7,080 bases of DNA from Methanoregulaceae archaeon (GTDB taxonomy: Archaea; Halobacteriota; Methanomicrobia; Methanomicrobiales; Methanospirillaceae), in contig DUGU01000014.1 of assembly GCA_013331215.1 (NCBI GenBank), forward strand, positions 5,306 to 12,385, read 5' to 3'. Below the pieces are notes generated by a model, which did not search any database, was not told where the DNA came from, and saw only the letters and a program-made list of their open reading frames with translations. A program made the position numbers and the translations under genes. Positions 1 through 4,562 of the stretch are shown in pieces (position 1 is the first letter of the stretch; each line of letters begins with the position of its first letter).

Positions 1-28
1 AGGAGTGCGGGTCGCGGGGGAAAAGAGA

Positions 29-33
29 GGAGG
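29..33 (+). promoter_or_regulatory. Ribosome binding site that decides the acetyltransferase start
   Basis: A GGAGG core inside a purine-rich stretch (25-35) lies 7 bases before the ATG at 41. This favours 41 over the in-frame GTG at 5, which has only a few bases of visible upstream sequence and would add 12 residues (rich in R, G and K) that precede the usual GNAT domain start. Confidence 0.7.
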
Positions 34-40
34 GGCGCCG

Positions 41-553
41 ATGAACGGTCTCCCGGAGGGAGCGGTCGTGATCGACCCGGTCACCGAGCGCGACCTGCCC
101 TGCCTGAACCGGCTCACGAACGACCCGGCCGTCTCCCTGTACCTCGACCTCGCACCGCCGGTGCCGCTCAGCCGCACCCTCGACTTCTTCCGGTACATCC
201 GGGAGCAGGAGGGGGCCTGGTGGGCGATCAGGGTCGGCGGCGATCTCGCGGGCTCCGTCGGGCTGATCCCGGCAGATCCTTCGAGCCGGCTCGGACACAC
301 GGCTTCGCTCTTCGTCTACCTGGACCCTGCCAGGTGGGGCCGGGGCCTCGGTAGACGCGGGGTGGAGGCGATGGTAGGGGAGGCGGGCCGGCGCGGCCTT
401 GCCCGACTCGAGGTCCTCGTGGTGGACGGGAACGAACGCTCGCTCCGGCTCTTCAGGGCGTGTGGGTTTACCTGGGAGGGGGTCCGGCGGGACGGCTTCC
501 GCGCCGACGACGGCTACTGCGACCTGATTCAACTCGCCCGAATTTTGCGCTGA
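41..553 (+). CDS. GNAT family N-acetyltransferase (RimJ/RimL-like)
   Basis: This 170-residue protein is a single-domain cytoplasmic GNAT acetyltransferase, which moves the acetyl group of acetyl-CoA to an amine on a protein or small molecule; the substrate cannot be told. The sequence shows the acetyl-CoA pyrophosphate-binding loop (RxxGxG form, RWGRGLG at residues 98-104). It follows a beta-strand of the form SLFVYLDP, and after it comes the C-terminal signature N131-x2-S-x2-LF-x3-GF143, typical of the RimJ/RimL-like branch, with the usual strand VVDGN just before. The N-terminal part has the expected opening (V14-T-E-R-D-L) of these enzymes. The length is normal for the family. The ATG at 41 is chosen for its strong ribosome binding site; the open frame also reaches a GTG at 5. 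A T5 tract follows the stop at once. The upstream neighbour lies outside the window, so operon membership is unknown. The family is nearly certain, the specific role unknown. Confidence 0.9.
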   Translation: MNGLPEGAVVIDPVTERDLPCLNRLTNDPAVSLYLDLAPPVPLSRTLDFFRYIREQEGAWWAIRVGGDLAGSVGLIPADPSSRLGHTASLFVYLDPARWGRGLGRRGVEAMVGEAGRRGLARLEVLVVDGNERSLRLFRACGFTWEGVRRDGFRADDGYCDLIQLARILR

Positions 554-555
554 CG

Positions 556-560
556 TTTTT
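556..560 (+). terminator. Oligo-T tract after the acetyltransferase
   Basis: Five T residues begin 2 bases after the TGA stop at 551-553. Archaeal RNA polymerase ends transcription at short U-tracts without a required hairpin, so this is a plausible end for the acetyltransferase transcript. The tract is minimal in length, hence the modest confidence. Confidence 0.35.
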
Positions 561-567
561 CCCGCCC

Positions 568-601
568 GAGCTCCCTGCCGGCCAAACGGACTCGGGAGCT
601 C
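568..601. repeat. Inverted repeat upstream of the GyrI-like gene
   Basis: GAGCTCCC (568-575) and its exact reverse complement GGGAGCTC (594-601) are separated by 18 bases. The repeat sits between the T5 tract of the acetyltransferase and the TATA-like box at 617-623. It could be an operator for the downstream gene or part of the upstream 3' end. Chance occurrence is possible in DNA this GC-rich. Confidence 0.35.
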
Positions 602-616
602 CCGGACGCCGCCACG

Positions 617-623
617 CTTATCC
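617..623 (+). promoter_or_regulatory. TATA-like box of the GyrI-like gene
   Basis: CTTATCC is an A/T-richer island in a GC-rich spacer. Its centre lies 28 bases before the ATG at 648, the distance at which archaeal transcription would start at or just before the start codon. No Shine-Dalgarno sequence precedes the ATG. Together this suggests a leaderless transcript. Confidence 0.45.
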
Positions 624-647
624 TCCGGCCCGTCCACCCGATGGTAT

Positions 648-1118
648 ATGGACGAGATCGAGATCGTCGAGCTGCCCGCGCAGGCCGTACTCGGGATTCG
701 CCGCCGCGGCCCGTATTCGCAGATCCCGGAGATGCTGATGGAGATCTGGGCCGTGATCATGGAGAAGGGCGCGATCCCGGCCGGCCCGCCGGCCTTCGTC
801 TGCCGGCAGACCGCGGTGGCGGAGGTCGAGCAGGCCGTTGCAACCGGCGACGCGGACCTGGAGGTGGCGTTCCCGGTGGCGAACCGCGTGAAGCCCGAGG
901 GGAACATCGAATACTATGAGCTGCCCGCCGGACGGTTCGCCAAGGTCCTCCATACCGGCCCGTACGAGCGGTGCACCGCGACCTACGAGCGGCTCTATGC
1001 AGGGCTTGCCGCGCAGGGTCTTGCGATCACCGGACCCATCCGCGAGTATTATCTGAACGATCCCTCCGAGGTCGCCCCGGAGGAGATCCTGACCGAGATC
1101 CTCGCCCCGGTCGGCTGA
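648..1118 (+). CDS. GyrI-like / AraC effector-binding domain protein, stand-alone
   Basis: This 156-residue protein consists of one GyrI-like domain, the fold used as effector-binding module in AraC- and MerR-type regulators and found alone in small-molecule-binding or hydrolytic proteins. The two halves of the domain each carry a GPY turn: RRGPYSQI at residues 19-26 and HTGPYE at 102-107, in keeping with the internal two-fold repeat of this fold. The C-terminal segment, EYYLNDPSEV followed by PEEILTEI and a final PV, is the typical closing strand and helix of the family. There is no helix-turn-helix, so it does not bind DNA by itself in the usual way. It may bind hydrophobic or cationic small molecules; the ligand is unknown. 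The ATG at 648 lies 28 bases after the centre of a TATA-like box, suggesting leaderless translation. Its stop is only 6 bases from that of the convergent reductase gene. The family call is secure, the function open. Confidence 0.88.
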   Translation: MDEIEIVELPAQAVLGIRRRGPYSQIPEMLMEIWAVIMEKGAIPAGPPAFVCRQTAVAEVEQAVATGDADLEVAFPVANRVKPEGNIEYYELPAGRFAKVLHTGPYERCTATYERLYAGLAAQGLAITGPIREYYLNDPSEVAPEEILTEILAPVG

Positions 1119-1124
1119 ACGCGA

Positions 1125-1676
1125 TCACCCCTCCGTCCGCACCGAGTACCGCAGCTGGACGACGCCGTCCGCATGCGTCCGGCTCTCACGAAGAGCGAGG
1201 CCGTGCTGTCGCAGTCCGGAGACGAAGAGCGGGATCCCGTCGCCGAGGAGGACCGGCATCAGGGCGAGATCGAGCGTCTCTACGAGCCCCGCGTCGAGCA
1301 TGGACCGGGCGAGGGCAGCCCCGCCGACAAGCCATACGGCACGGTCCCCCGCCGCCGTCCGGGCCTCTGCTGCCAGAGCTTCGAGGTCGTCTCCCGACCG
1401 GAAGCGAATATCGGCTCCATCCGGTACAGGAAGCATCCGAGACGTTGGGACGAAGCAGGGAAGATCCGCGTACGGCCACTCGCCGAACCCGAGCGCCTGT
1501 TCGTAGGTCCTGCTCCCCATCACGAGCGCGCCGACGCCGGCAAGGAAACCAGCGTAGCCGTAGTTCTCGCCATCCCCGGAGAACGTCTCGAGCCATCCGA
1601 CCGAGCCGTCGGGGGCGGCGATGAACCCGTCGAGGCTGCTGGCGAGGTAGAGGGCGACGGGCGTCGCAGGAGTCAT
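1125..1676 (-). CDS. Dihydrofolate reductase-like family protein (RibD C-terminal domain)
   Basis: This 183-residue protein belongs to the RibD-C/DHFR-like family, NAD(P)H-dependent reductases sharing the fold of riboflavin-pathway reductase RibD and of dihydrofolate reductase. Visible signatures are the first strand with SSLDGFIA (residues 13-20), the VMGSRTYE motif (52-59), a nucleotide-binding strand and glycine pair VWLVGG (114-119) followed by a helix of the form AALARSMLDAGLV, and the late strand PVLLGDGIPLF (141-151). These match stand-alone members such as YyaP/YwjB, whose substrates are mostly unknown; a role in riboflavin synthesis should not be assumed. The open frame reaches an ATG at 1718, but the ATG at 1676 fits the family start, and a TATA-like box centred 28 bases upstream of it suggests leaderless translation from there. 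The gene is convergent with the GyrI-like gene and divergent from the BMP gene. Confidence 0.88.
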   Translation of the reverse strand: MTPATPVALYLASSLDGFIAAPDGSVGWLETFSGDGENYGYAGFLAGVGALVMGSRTYEQALGFGEWPYADLPCFVPTSRMLPVPDGADIRFRSGDDLEALAAEARTAAGDRAVWLVGGAALARSMLDAGLVETLDLALMPVLLGDGIPLFVSGLRQHGLALRESRTHADGVVQLRYSVRTEG

Positions 1677-1700
1677 ATCACGACGGATGCACCGGGAGCG

Positions 1701-1707
1701 TATCAAG
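1701..1707 (-). promoter_or_regulatory. TATA-like box of the reductase gene
   Basis: On the minus strand this reads CTTGATA, centred 28 bases before the ATG at 1676, with no Shine-Dalgarno sequence in between. The spacing equals that seen for the gene starting at 648, which supports both calls and the shorter reductase start. Confidence 0.45.
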
Positions 1708-1780
1708 CCTCCCCCCATGGCGACGCGCTACGACACGATCCGGCAGCCTGAAGAGGGCTCGGCAATAGAGTTCGTTACCC

Positions 1781-2752
1781 ATGCGACCGCTCGTCCTCGC
1801 CATCACCGCGTTTGTTCTCCTCGCCGGGATGACGGTGGCCGTGCTCGTGCTGACGGCCCCGGCGGCCGAACCCGTCCCCGAGGTCTGGGTCGCGTACGCG
1901 GGAGATCCCGGAAACCCGTACATCGACGCGGCCCGCGCAGGTCTCCTCGAAGCGTCCAGGAACAATACGTTCACGTACGAGGAGTTCACACCCGCGACTG
2001 CGGATCGACTCGAGGCGGCCCTGGCGAACGCATCGACAGACCCCCCGAAATTGGTCGTGGTCCAGGACTCGGGAACATGGGCCGGCGCAGCGGACCGCTG
2101 GGCGGCAGCCCACCCGCGGATCCGGTTCGTCGTGATCGATGGTGAGGCCGCACTGCGTCCGAACGTCCGGACCGTGGCGATCGCGGCGGACGGAGTCTCG
2201 TACCTGGCAGGCGCGCTCGCGGCCACGGCCGGCCATGGTCAGCCCGTCGCAGTCCTGCTCGGCATGCCGCACCCGGTCCTGAACGGGTTTCGCGACGGCT
2301 TCAGGGCCGGAGTCGGCTCGGTCGCCCCCGGCGCGGCGGTCGAGGTCCGATACGTCGGCAACAGTACCCAAGGCTATGCCGACCCTGCCCGGGCGGCCGC
2401 CATCGCGGAGGGGCTCTATCAGAACGGGACGTCCGTGATTTACGCGGTCTGCGGCGGCTCGTCGCTCGGCGTGATCGATGCCGCCGGGAACGCGACCGGG
2501 CGGTTCGTGATCGGGGTCGACCGCGACCAGAGGGCACTCGGGCCCGACGTGGTCCTGGGATCGGCGGTCAAGCACGTGGAGGGAGTCGTGCAGACGGCGA
2601 TCGAGGACGGGCTCGGCGAGGCGTTCGCGCCGGGGACGGTCCGGGTCGGGCTCGCCGACGGCGCGACGGACCTGGTCCCGAACCCGCGGTTTGCTGCGTA
2701 CGGGTCGGCCGCCGCCGCCCGTCGCGAGGTGGCGGAGGCGATGGACCGGTGA
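1781..2752 (+). CDS. BMP/PnrA-type solute-binding protein, membrane-anchored
   Basis: This 323-residue protein resembles the BMP (basic membrane protein, PnrA-like) family of extracellular binding proteins, which deliver nucleosides or related solutes to ABC transporters. Residues 4-25 form one hydrophobic segment after a positive start (MRP), an uncleaved anchor or signal peptide; there is no lipobox cysteine. The mature domain has the family order: an opening strand VWVAYAG (35-41), LVVVQDSG (91-98), FVVID (116-120), N128 followed by SYLAGALAA (140-148), a long helix and YAVCGGSSLGVIDAA (221-235), GVDRDQ (245-250), and LGSAVKHVEGVV (259-270), matching the conserved late segment that usually reads S-x2-K. 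The ATG at 1781 is the first start after an in-frame TAG at 1766; no clear Shine-Dalgarno or TATA box was found. No ABC permease or ATPase lies near, unusual for this family, so it may serve a distant transporter or act as a sensor. It overlaps the HicB-like gene by 4 bases. Confidence 0.82.
   Translation: MRPLVLAITAFVLLAGMTVAVLVLTAPAAEPVPEVWVAYAGDPGNPYIDAARAGLLEASRNNTFTYEEFTPATADRLEAALANASTDPPKLVVVQDSGTWAGAADRWAAAHPRIRFVVIDGEAALRPNVRTVAIAADGVSYLAGALAATAGHGQPVAVLLGMPHPVLNGFRDGFRAGVGSVAPGAAVEVRYVGNSTQGYADPARAAAIAEGLYQNGTSVIYAVCGGSSLGVIDAAGNATGRFVIGVDRDQRALGPDVVLGSAVKHVEGVVQTAIEDGLGEAFAPGTVRVGLADGATDLVPNPRFAAYGSAAAARREVAEAMDR
2734..2738 (+). promoter_or_regulatory. Ribosome binding site for the HicB-like gene
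   Basis: GGAGG lies within the last codons of the BMP gene, 10 bases before the GTG at 2749. It supports GTG as the start and so the 4-base overlap with the BMP stop codon. Confidence 0.5.
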
Positions 2753-3027
2753 TCGCTGACCTGATTGTCACGGTCGCGATCTACCGCTCAGGCGGCGTCT
2801 TTCTTGCCGTCTGCCAGGAGTTCGGCGTCGAGGCAACCGGGCGCTCGCCCGAGGACGCGAAGGAGGAGGCGCTCGTCGCCGTCCGCCGGACCCTCGACGC
2901 CATCGCCGCCCGCGGCGAGCTCCCGGCCTTTCTCGCCGAGGCCGGGTTCGTGATCGACGGAGACGTCCTTCGGGCCGAGCGCCGGTTGATCGGGATCGGC
3001 GAGGGACGCGTGCCCGTCGCGTTCTGA
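2749..3027 (+). CDS. HicB-like small protein (solitary, antitoxin-type domain)
   Basis: This 92-residue protein resembles the partial RNase-H-like fold of HicB antitoxins (also called UPF0150-like). Residues 4-50 show the pattern: strand DLIVTVAIY, a glycine pair, strand VFLAVCQEFGVEATG, then S-P-E-D-A-KEEA and a helix running through RRTLDAI. After residue 55 there is no recognisable ribbon-helix-helix or helix-turn-helix, so DNA autoregulation is not evident. In HicAB systems HicB binds and blocks the RNase HicA, but no HicA-like ORF lies on either side, and solitary HicB-like proteins are common in methanogens with unknown role. The GTG start overlaps the BMP stop as GTGA, with a GGAGG 10 bases ahead; the two genes are surely cotranscribed. 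No oligo-T tract follows on this strand. The domain call is good; calling it an antitoxin would be inference. Confidence 0.75.
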   Translation: MIADLIVTVAIYRSGGVFLAVCQEFGVEATGRSPEDAKEEALVAVRRTLDAIAARGELPAFLAEAGFVIDGDVLRAERRLIGIGEGRVPVAF

Positions 3028-3029
3028 GC

Positions 3030-3034
3030 AAAAA
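3030..3034 (-). terminator. Oligo-T tract ending the minus-strand unit
   Basis: On the minus strand a C-rich stretch and then five T residues follow the stop codon (3043-3041) of the small ORF by a few bases. This fits an archaeal U-tract terminator for the methyltransferase transcript, and indirectly suggests the transcript includes the small ORF. Confidence 0.35.
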
Positions 3035-3040
3035 GAGGGG

Positions 3041-3226
3041 CTATTTCGAGGTCACGACCACGGTAACGGGAGGGTTGTCGACCACGATGTTCAGCGGGCT
3101 GTTCACGACGACCGTGGCCGGCGGCGAGGATGGTTCATCCCGTCGTAGCCCCGGAGGAGGCCCCAATCGGAAAAACAGTTCCGTCTCAGACAGTGCCGGA
3201 TAGGACGTACATCGCCCATCCGACAT
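3041..3226 (-). CDS. Doubtful small ORF with a valine-rich repeated tail
   Basis: I do not recognise this product. From the ATG at 3226 the frame gives 61 residues. The last third is striking: T-V-V-V-N-S-P-L, N-I-V-V-D-N-P-P-V and T-V-V-V-T-S-K follow each other (3115-3044), an 8-9-residue repeat with beta-strand character, rich in G/C-ending codons (GTC, GTG, AAC, ATC). The first part is less coding-like and overlaps the end of the methyltransferase gene by 41 bases in another frame, a long overlap. A TTG at 3166 is another possible start. A T5 tract follows the stop. It may be a real small gene translated after the methyltransferase, the surviving C-terminus of a lost gene, or chance. No signal peptide or membrane segment is visible. 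Confidence 0.3.
   Translation of the reverse strand: MSDGRCTSYPALSETELFFRLGPPPGLRRDEPSSPPATVVVNSPLNIVVDNPPVTVVVTSK
3171..3175 (-). terminator. Possible oligo-T tract just after the methyltransferase
   Basis: On the minus strand a T5 tract begins about 10 bases after the TGA at 3188-3186. It could end the methyltransferase transcript before the small ORF, competing with the T5 tract at 3034-3030 as the true end. It is short and weakly supported. Confidence 0.25.
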
Positions 3227-3911
3227 ATTCACGGCCGTAGCCGAGGTATTCGTCCTGGATGCCGGAGAGGTACGCACGGACCTCATCGTCGTCCGGATCC
3301 CGGGCGAGCGCCAGGCGGCAACCCGCCCAGATCGCGGCCTCGTAGGCGTCGAACTCGGCCTCGCCCGACCGGACGATCCCCGAAAGGGAGAAACCGTGCT
3401 CGCGCACGATCCCGAGGAGCTCGTACTCGGTCACGCAGTCGGCAAAGTCGCGGGCGAACTCGGGTGGGACGCGTTCGGTCCGCCAGTAGCGTTCGCCGAG
3501 CACGGCCCGGCCGTCGTCGCCGAGAGAGGTGCGGAGGGCGGCAGCCGCGCCCTCGATCCCGCCGAAGGCCGACGCCGCTCCGAGGCAGAGCGCGACCGTG
3601 GCGCCGCAGAAGGAATCGGCCGGGCGGGCCGCGTCGTCGCACCGGAACGCAACCCGATCCTCGAGGCCCCGGCTCCGGGCAAAGGCGCGGGCGGCCAGTA
3701 CCGCCTCCGGGCGGCAGTCGATACCCAGCCCCCGGCAGCCAAAGGTGTCCGCGAGCAGGGCGAGGACGGTGCCGTTGCCGCACCCGAGGTCGAGGACAAA
3801 GTCTTCGGCCGAGACGCCGGCGAGGCGGGTCGCCGCGAGCACGCGGTCGGGCGTGGTCGGGTTCATCAGCGTAAGGTCGGCCTGGAGCTCCCAGCGGCGC
3901 GCGTCGTCCAT
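3186..3911 (-). CDS. Class I SAM-dependent methyltransferase
   Basis: This 241-residue soluble protein is a Rossmann-fold methyltransferase that uses S-adenosylmethionine; the acceptor is unknown. The SAM-binding motifs are clear: motif I is FVLDLGCGNGTVLALLA (residues 38-54), the acidic end of strand 2 is GID65 with C and R following, and motif III/adenine contact is CDDA (91-94). The strand VALCLGAASAFGG (106-118) occupies the position of the motif that contacts substrate or closes the pocket. The C-terminal part (from about 140) is rich in aromatic and acidic residues (RYWR, EFARDFAD, EYLGYGREYVGWAMY) and likely forms the acceptor cap. Layout and length resemble small YjhP-like methyltransferases. 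ATG at 3911 is preferred over the GTG directly before it (3914); no good Shine-Dalgarno is seen. The gene is divergent from the broken gene at 4053, and a small ORF follows on the same strand. Confidence 0.87.
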   Translation of the reverse strand: MDDARRWELQADLTLMNPTTPDRVLAATRLAGVSAEDFVLDLGCGNGTVLALLADTFGCRGLGIDCRPEAVLAARAFARSRGLEDRVAFRCDDAARPADSFCGATVALCLGAASAFGGIEGAAAALRTSLGDDGRAVLGERYWRTERVPPEFARDFADCVTEYELLGIVREHGFSLSGIVRSGEAEFDAYEAAIWAGCRLALARDPDDDEVRAYLSGIQDEYLGYGREYVGWAMYVLSGTV

Positions 3912-3966
3912 CACCCATGCGTTGACATCCCCATCCCATCAATCCTCGCCGATCAGCCGTTGTTAT

Positions 3967-3981
3967 CGCCGTGAAACGGCG
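3967..3981. repeat. Perfect inverted repeat in the divergent intergenic region
   Basis: CGCCGT and ACGGCG flank a 3-base GAA centre, giving a 6-bp perfect stem. It lies 11 bases before the TATA box at 3993-4002 and 55 bases upstream of the methyltransferase start, where a repressor or activator could act on both divergent genes. A half-site-like ATAAC on the minus strand (3961-3966 area) overlaps its edge and could be part of the methyltransferase promoter. Confidence 0.35.
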
Positions 3982-3992
3982 GGGATGCATTT

Positions 3993-4002
3993 TCTATTAT
4001 AC
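3993..4002 (+). promoter_or_regulatory. TATA box upstream of the broken gene
   Basis: TCTATTATAC is the most A/T-rich stretch in the window and a good archaeal TATA-like element. Transcription would start near 4021-4026, leaving a leader of about 30 bases that contains the Shine-Dalgarno sequence at 4042-4046. Confidence 0.6.
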
Positions 4003-4041
4003 GTCCCTTGAGAGGTGGAAATGCCGATCCGATTCGGCAGA

Positions 4042-4046
4042 GGAGG
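4042..4046 (+). promoter_or_regulatory. Strong ribosome binding site for ATG 4053
   Basis: GGAGG within AGAGGAGGAGAGAG lies 6 bases before the ATG at 4053, which is the best translation start signal in this part of the window. An 11-codon ORF (ATG 4021, TGA 4054-4056) runs through it and ends in an ATGA overlap with the gene start. Confidence 0.6.
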
Positions 4047-4052
4047 AGAGAG

Positions 4053-4442
4053 ATGAAAATGCAGCAGCCGATCGGCGAGCTCGTCCCGAAGGTCGCCTCC
4101 GGTGATAGCTCGACGCGGCCAGAGCGCTGGGAAACGGGGGGACTCGGTGGTTCTTGCCGTGGCTCCCCTTCTCCGATCGGTTCGCAGCGAGATTCGCTGA
4201 AGGGGGGTGCGTCCTCGAACGGATCGATCCACCGGCGGTTGAGGCTTTGAGGGTGGCAACCGGCGACCGCCGATCCGTCCCGGCACTCGTCGAGAACCCG
4301 AACGGCAGGTATGAGTCCTGCCGCTGGATGGTCGTGGTCGAGGCCTGGTTCGAGACCGACCCCGCGGGCCGGGAGGTCGTCAAGCTGATCGCGGGCTTCT
4401 CAGACCTGCTGCATCCGAGACCCACACCGTCATCGAGAATAG
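4053..4442 (+). pseudogene. Unrecognised gene with broken reading frame
   Basis: A good promoter and ribosome binding site lead to ATG 4053 (MKMQQPIGELVPKV), but that frame loses coding character and stops at 4248-4250. The next frame back (-1) carries coding-like sequence from about 4142 to 4425: segments read WLPFSDRFAARFAEGG, LVENPNGRYESC, RWMVVVEAWFETDP and GREVVKLIAGFSDLL, with strong G/C third positions. A one-base loss at the G6 run 4136-4141 would join the two parts as ETGTRWFLPW. In that frame a TAG at 4106-4108 forbids an earlier junction. After about 4425 the frame becomes unlike its surroundings and has no stop until 4660, inside the ATPase gene, so the true C-terminus is unclear and a second lesion is possible; 4442, a nearby stop in frame with ATG 4053, is an approximate end. 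The product (about 125 residues, no membrane segment) matches no family I know. Confidence 0.5.
4136..4141 (+). other. Probable frameshift site (G6 run)
   Basis: A run of six G residues lies where the frame of ATG 4053 has to pass to the -1 frame. With seven G residues the two coding-like parts would be one continuous frame. Homopolymer length is a frequent sequencing error and also a frequent place for real slippage mutations. Confidence 0.45.
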
Positions 4443-4527
4443 GGGGTCTCAGTACCGGGGTCCCGCTCCGGGCTCTTTATGGGTGCCGCCACGGGATGGC
4501 AGATGCCACCCGGCATCATCCGAACAC

Positions 4528-4536
4528 CTTTTTATC
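4528..4536 (+). promoter_or_regulatory. TATA-like box of the Mg2+ ATPase gene
   Basis: CTTTTTATC is centred about 30 bases before the ATG at 4563 with no Shine-Dalgarno between, the same leaderless layout as at 648 and 1676. A weaker A/T stretch at 4474-4480 precedes ATG 4503 by a similar distance, so a longer N-terminus is possible. Apart from this the stretch 4443-4562 holds nothing I can name. Confidence 0.4.
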
Positions 4537-4562
4537 GGCGGATGCCGTTCACTCCTCAGGCG

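Noticed and set aside
1677..1718. N-terminal extension of the reductase to ATG 1718
   Set aside because: The added residues (rich in R, G, I) are not family-like and would cover the TATA-like box at 1701-1707; ATG 1676 fits better.
1775..2575. Open frame of 266 codons opposite the BMP gene
   Set aside because: Arginine- and aspartate-rich shadow of the real gene, no motif and no start signals.
2749..3027. A complete HicAB toxin-antitoxin pair
   Set aside because: No ORF with the small, glycine-histidine-containing HicA fold is present on either side; only the HicB-like half is seen.
3396..3974. Plus-strand open frames of up to 192 codons across the methyltransferase
   Set aside because: The minus strand carries clear SAM-binding motifs; the plus-strand products are compositionally biased shadows.
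4067..4076. Palindrome GCCGATCGGC
   Set aside because: Ten-base palindrome inside the coding start of the broken gene; short and likely by chance in this base composition.
4443..4562. A Mg2+-sensing riboswitch ahead of mgtA
   Set aside because: No M-box-like or other convincing long-stem structure could be read here, and the proposed start is leaderless, leaving no room for one.
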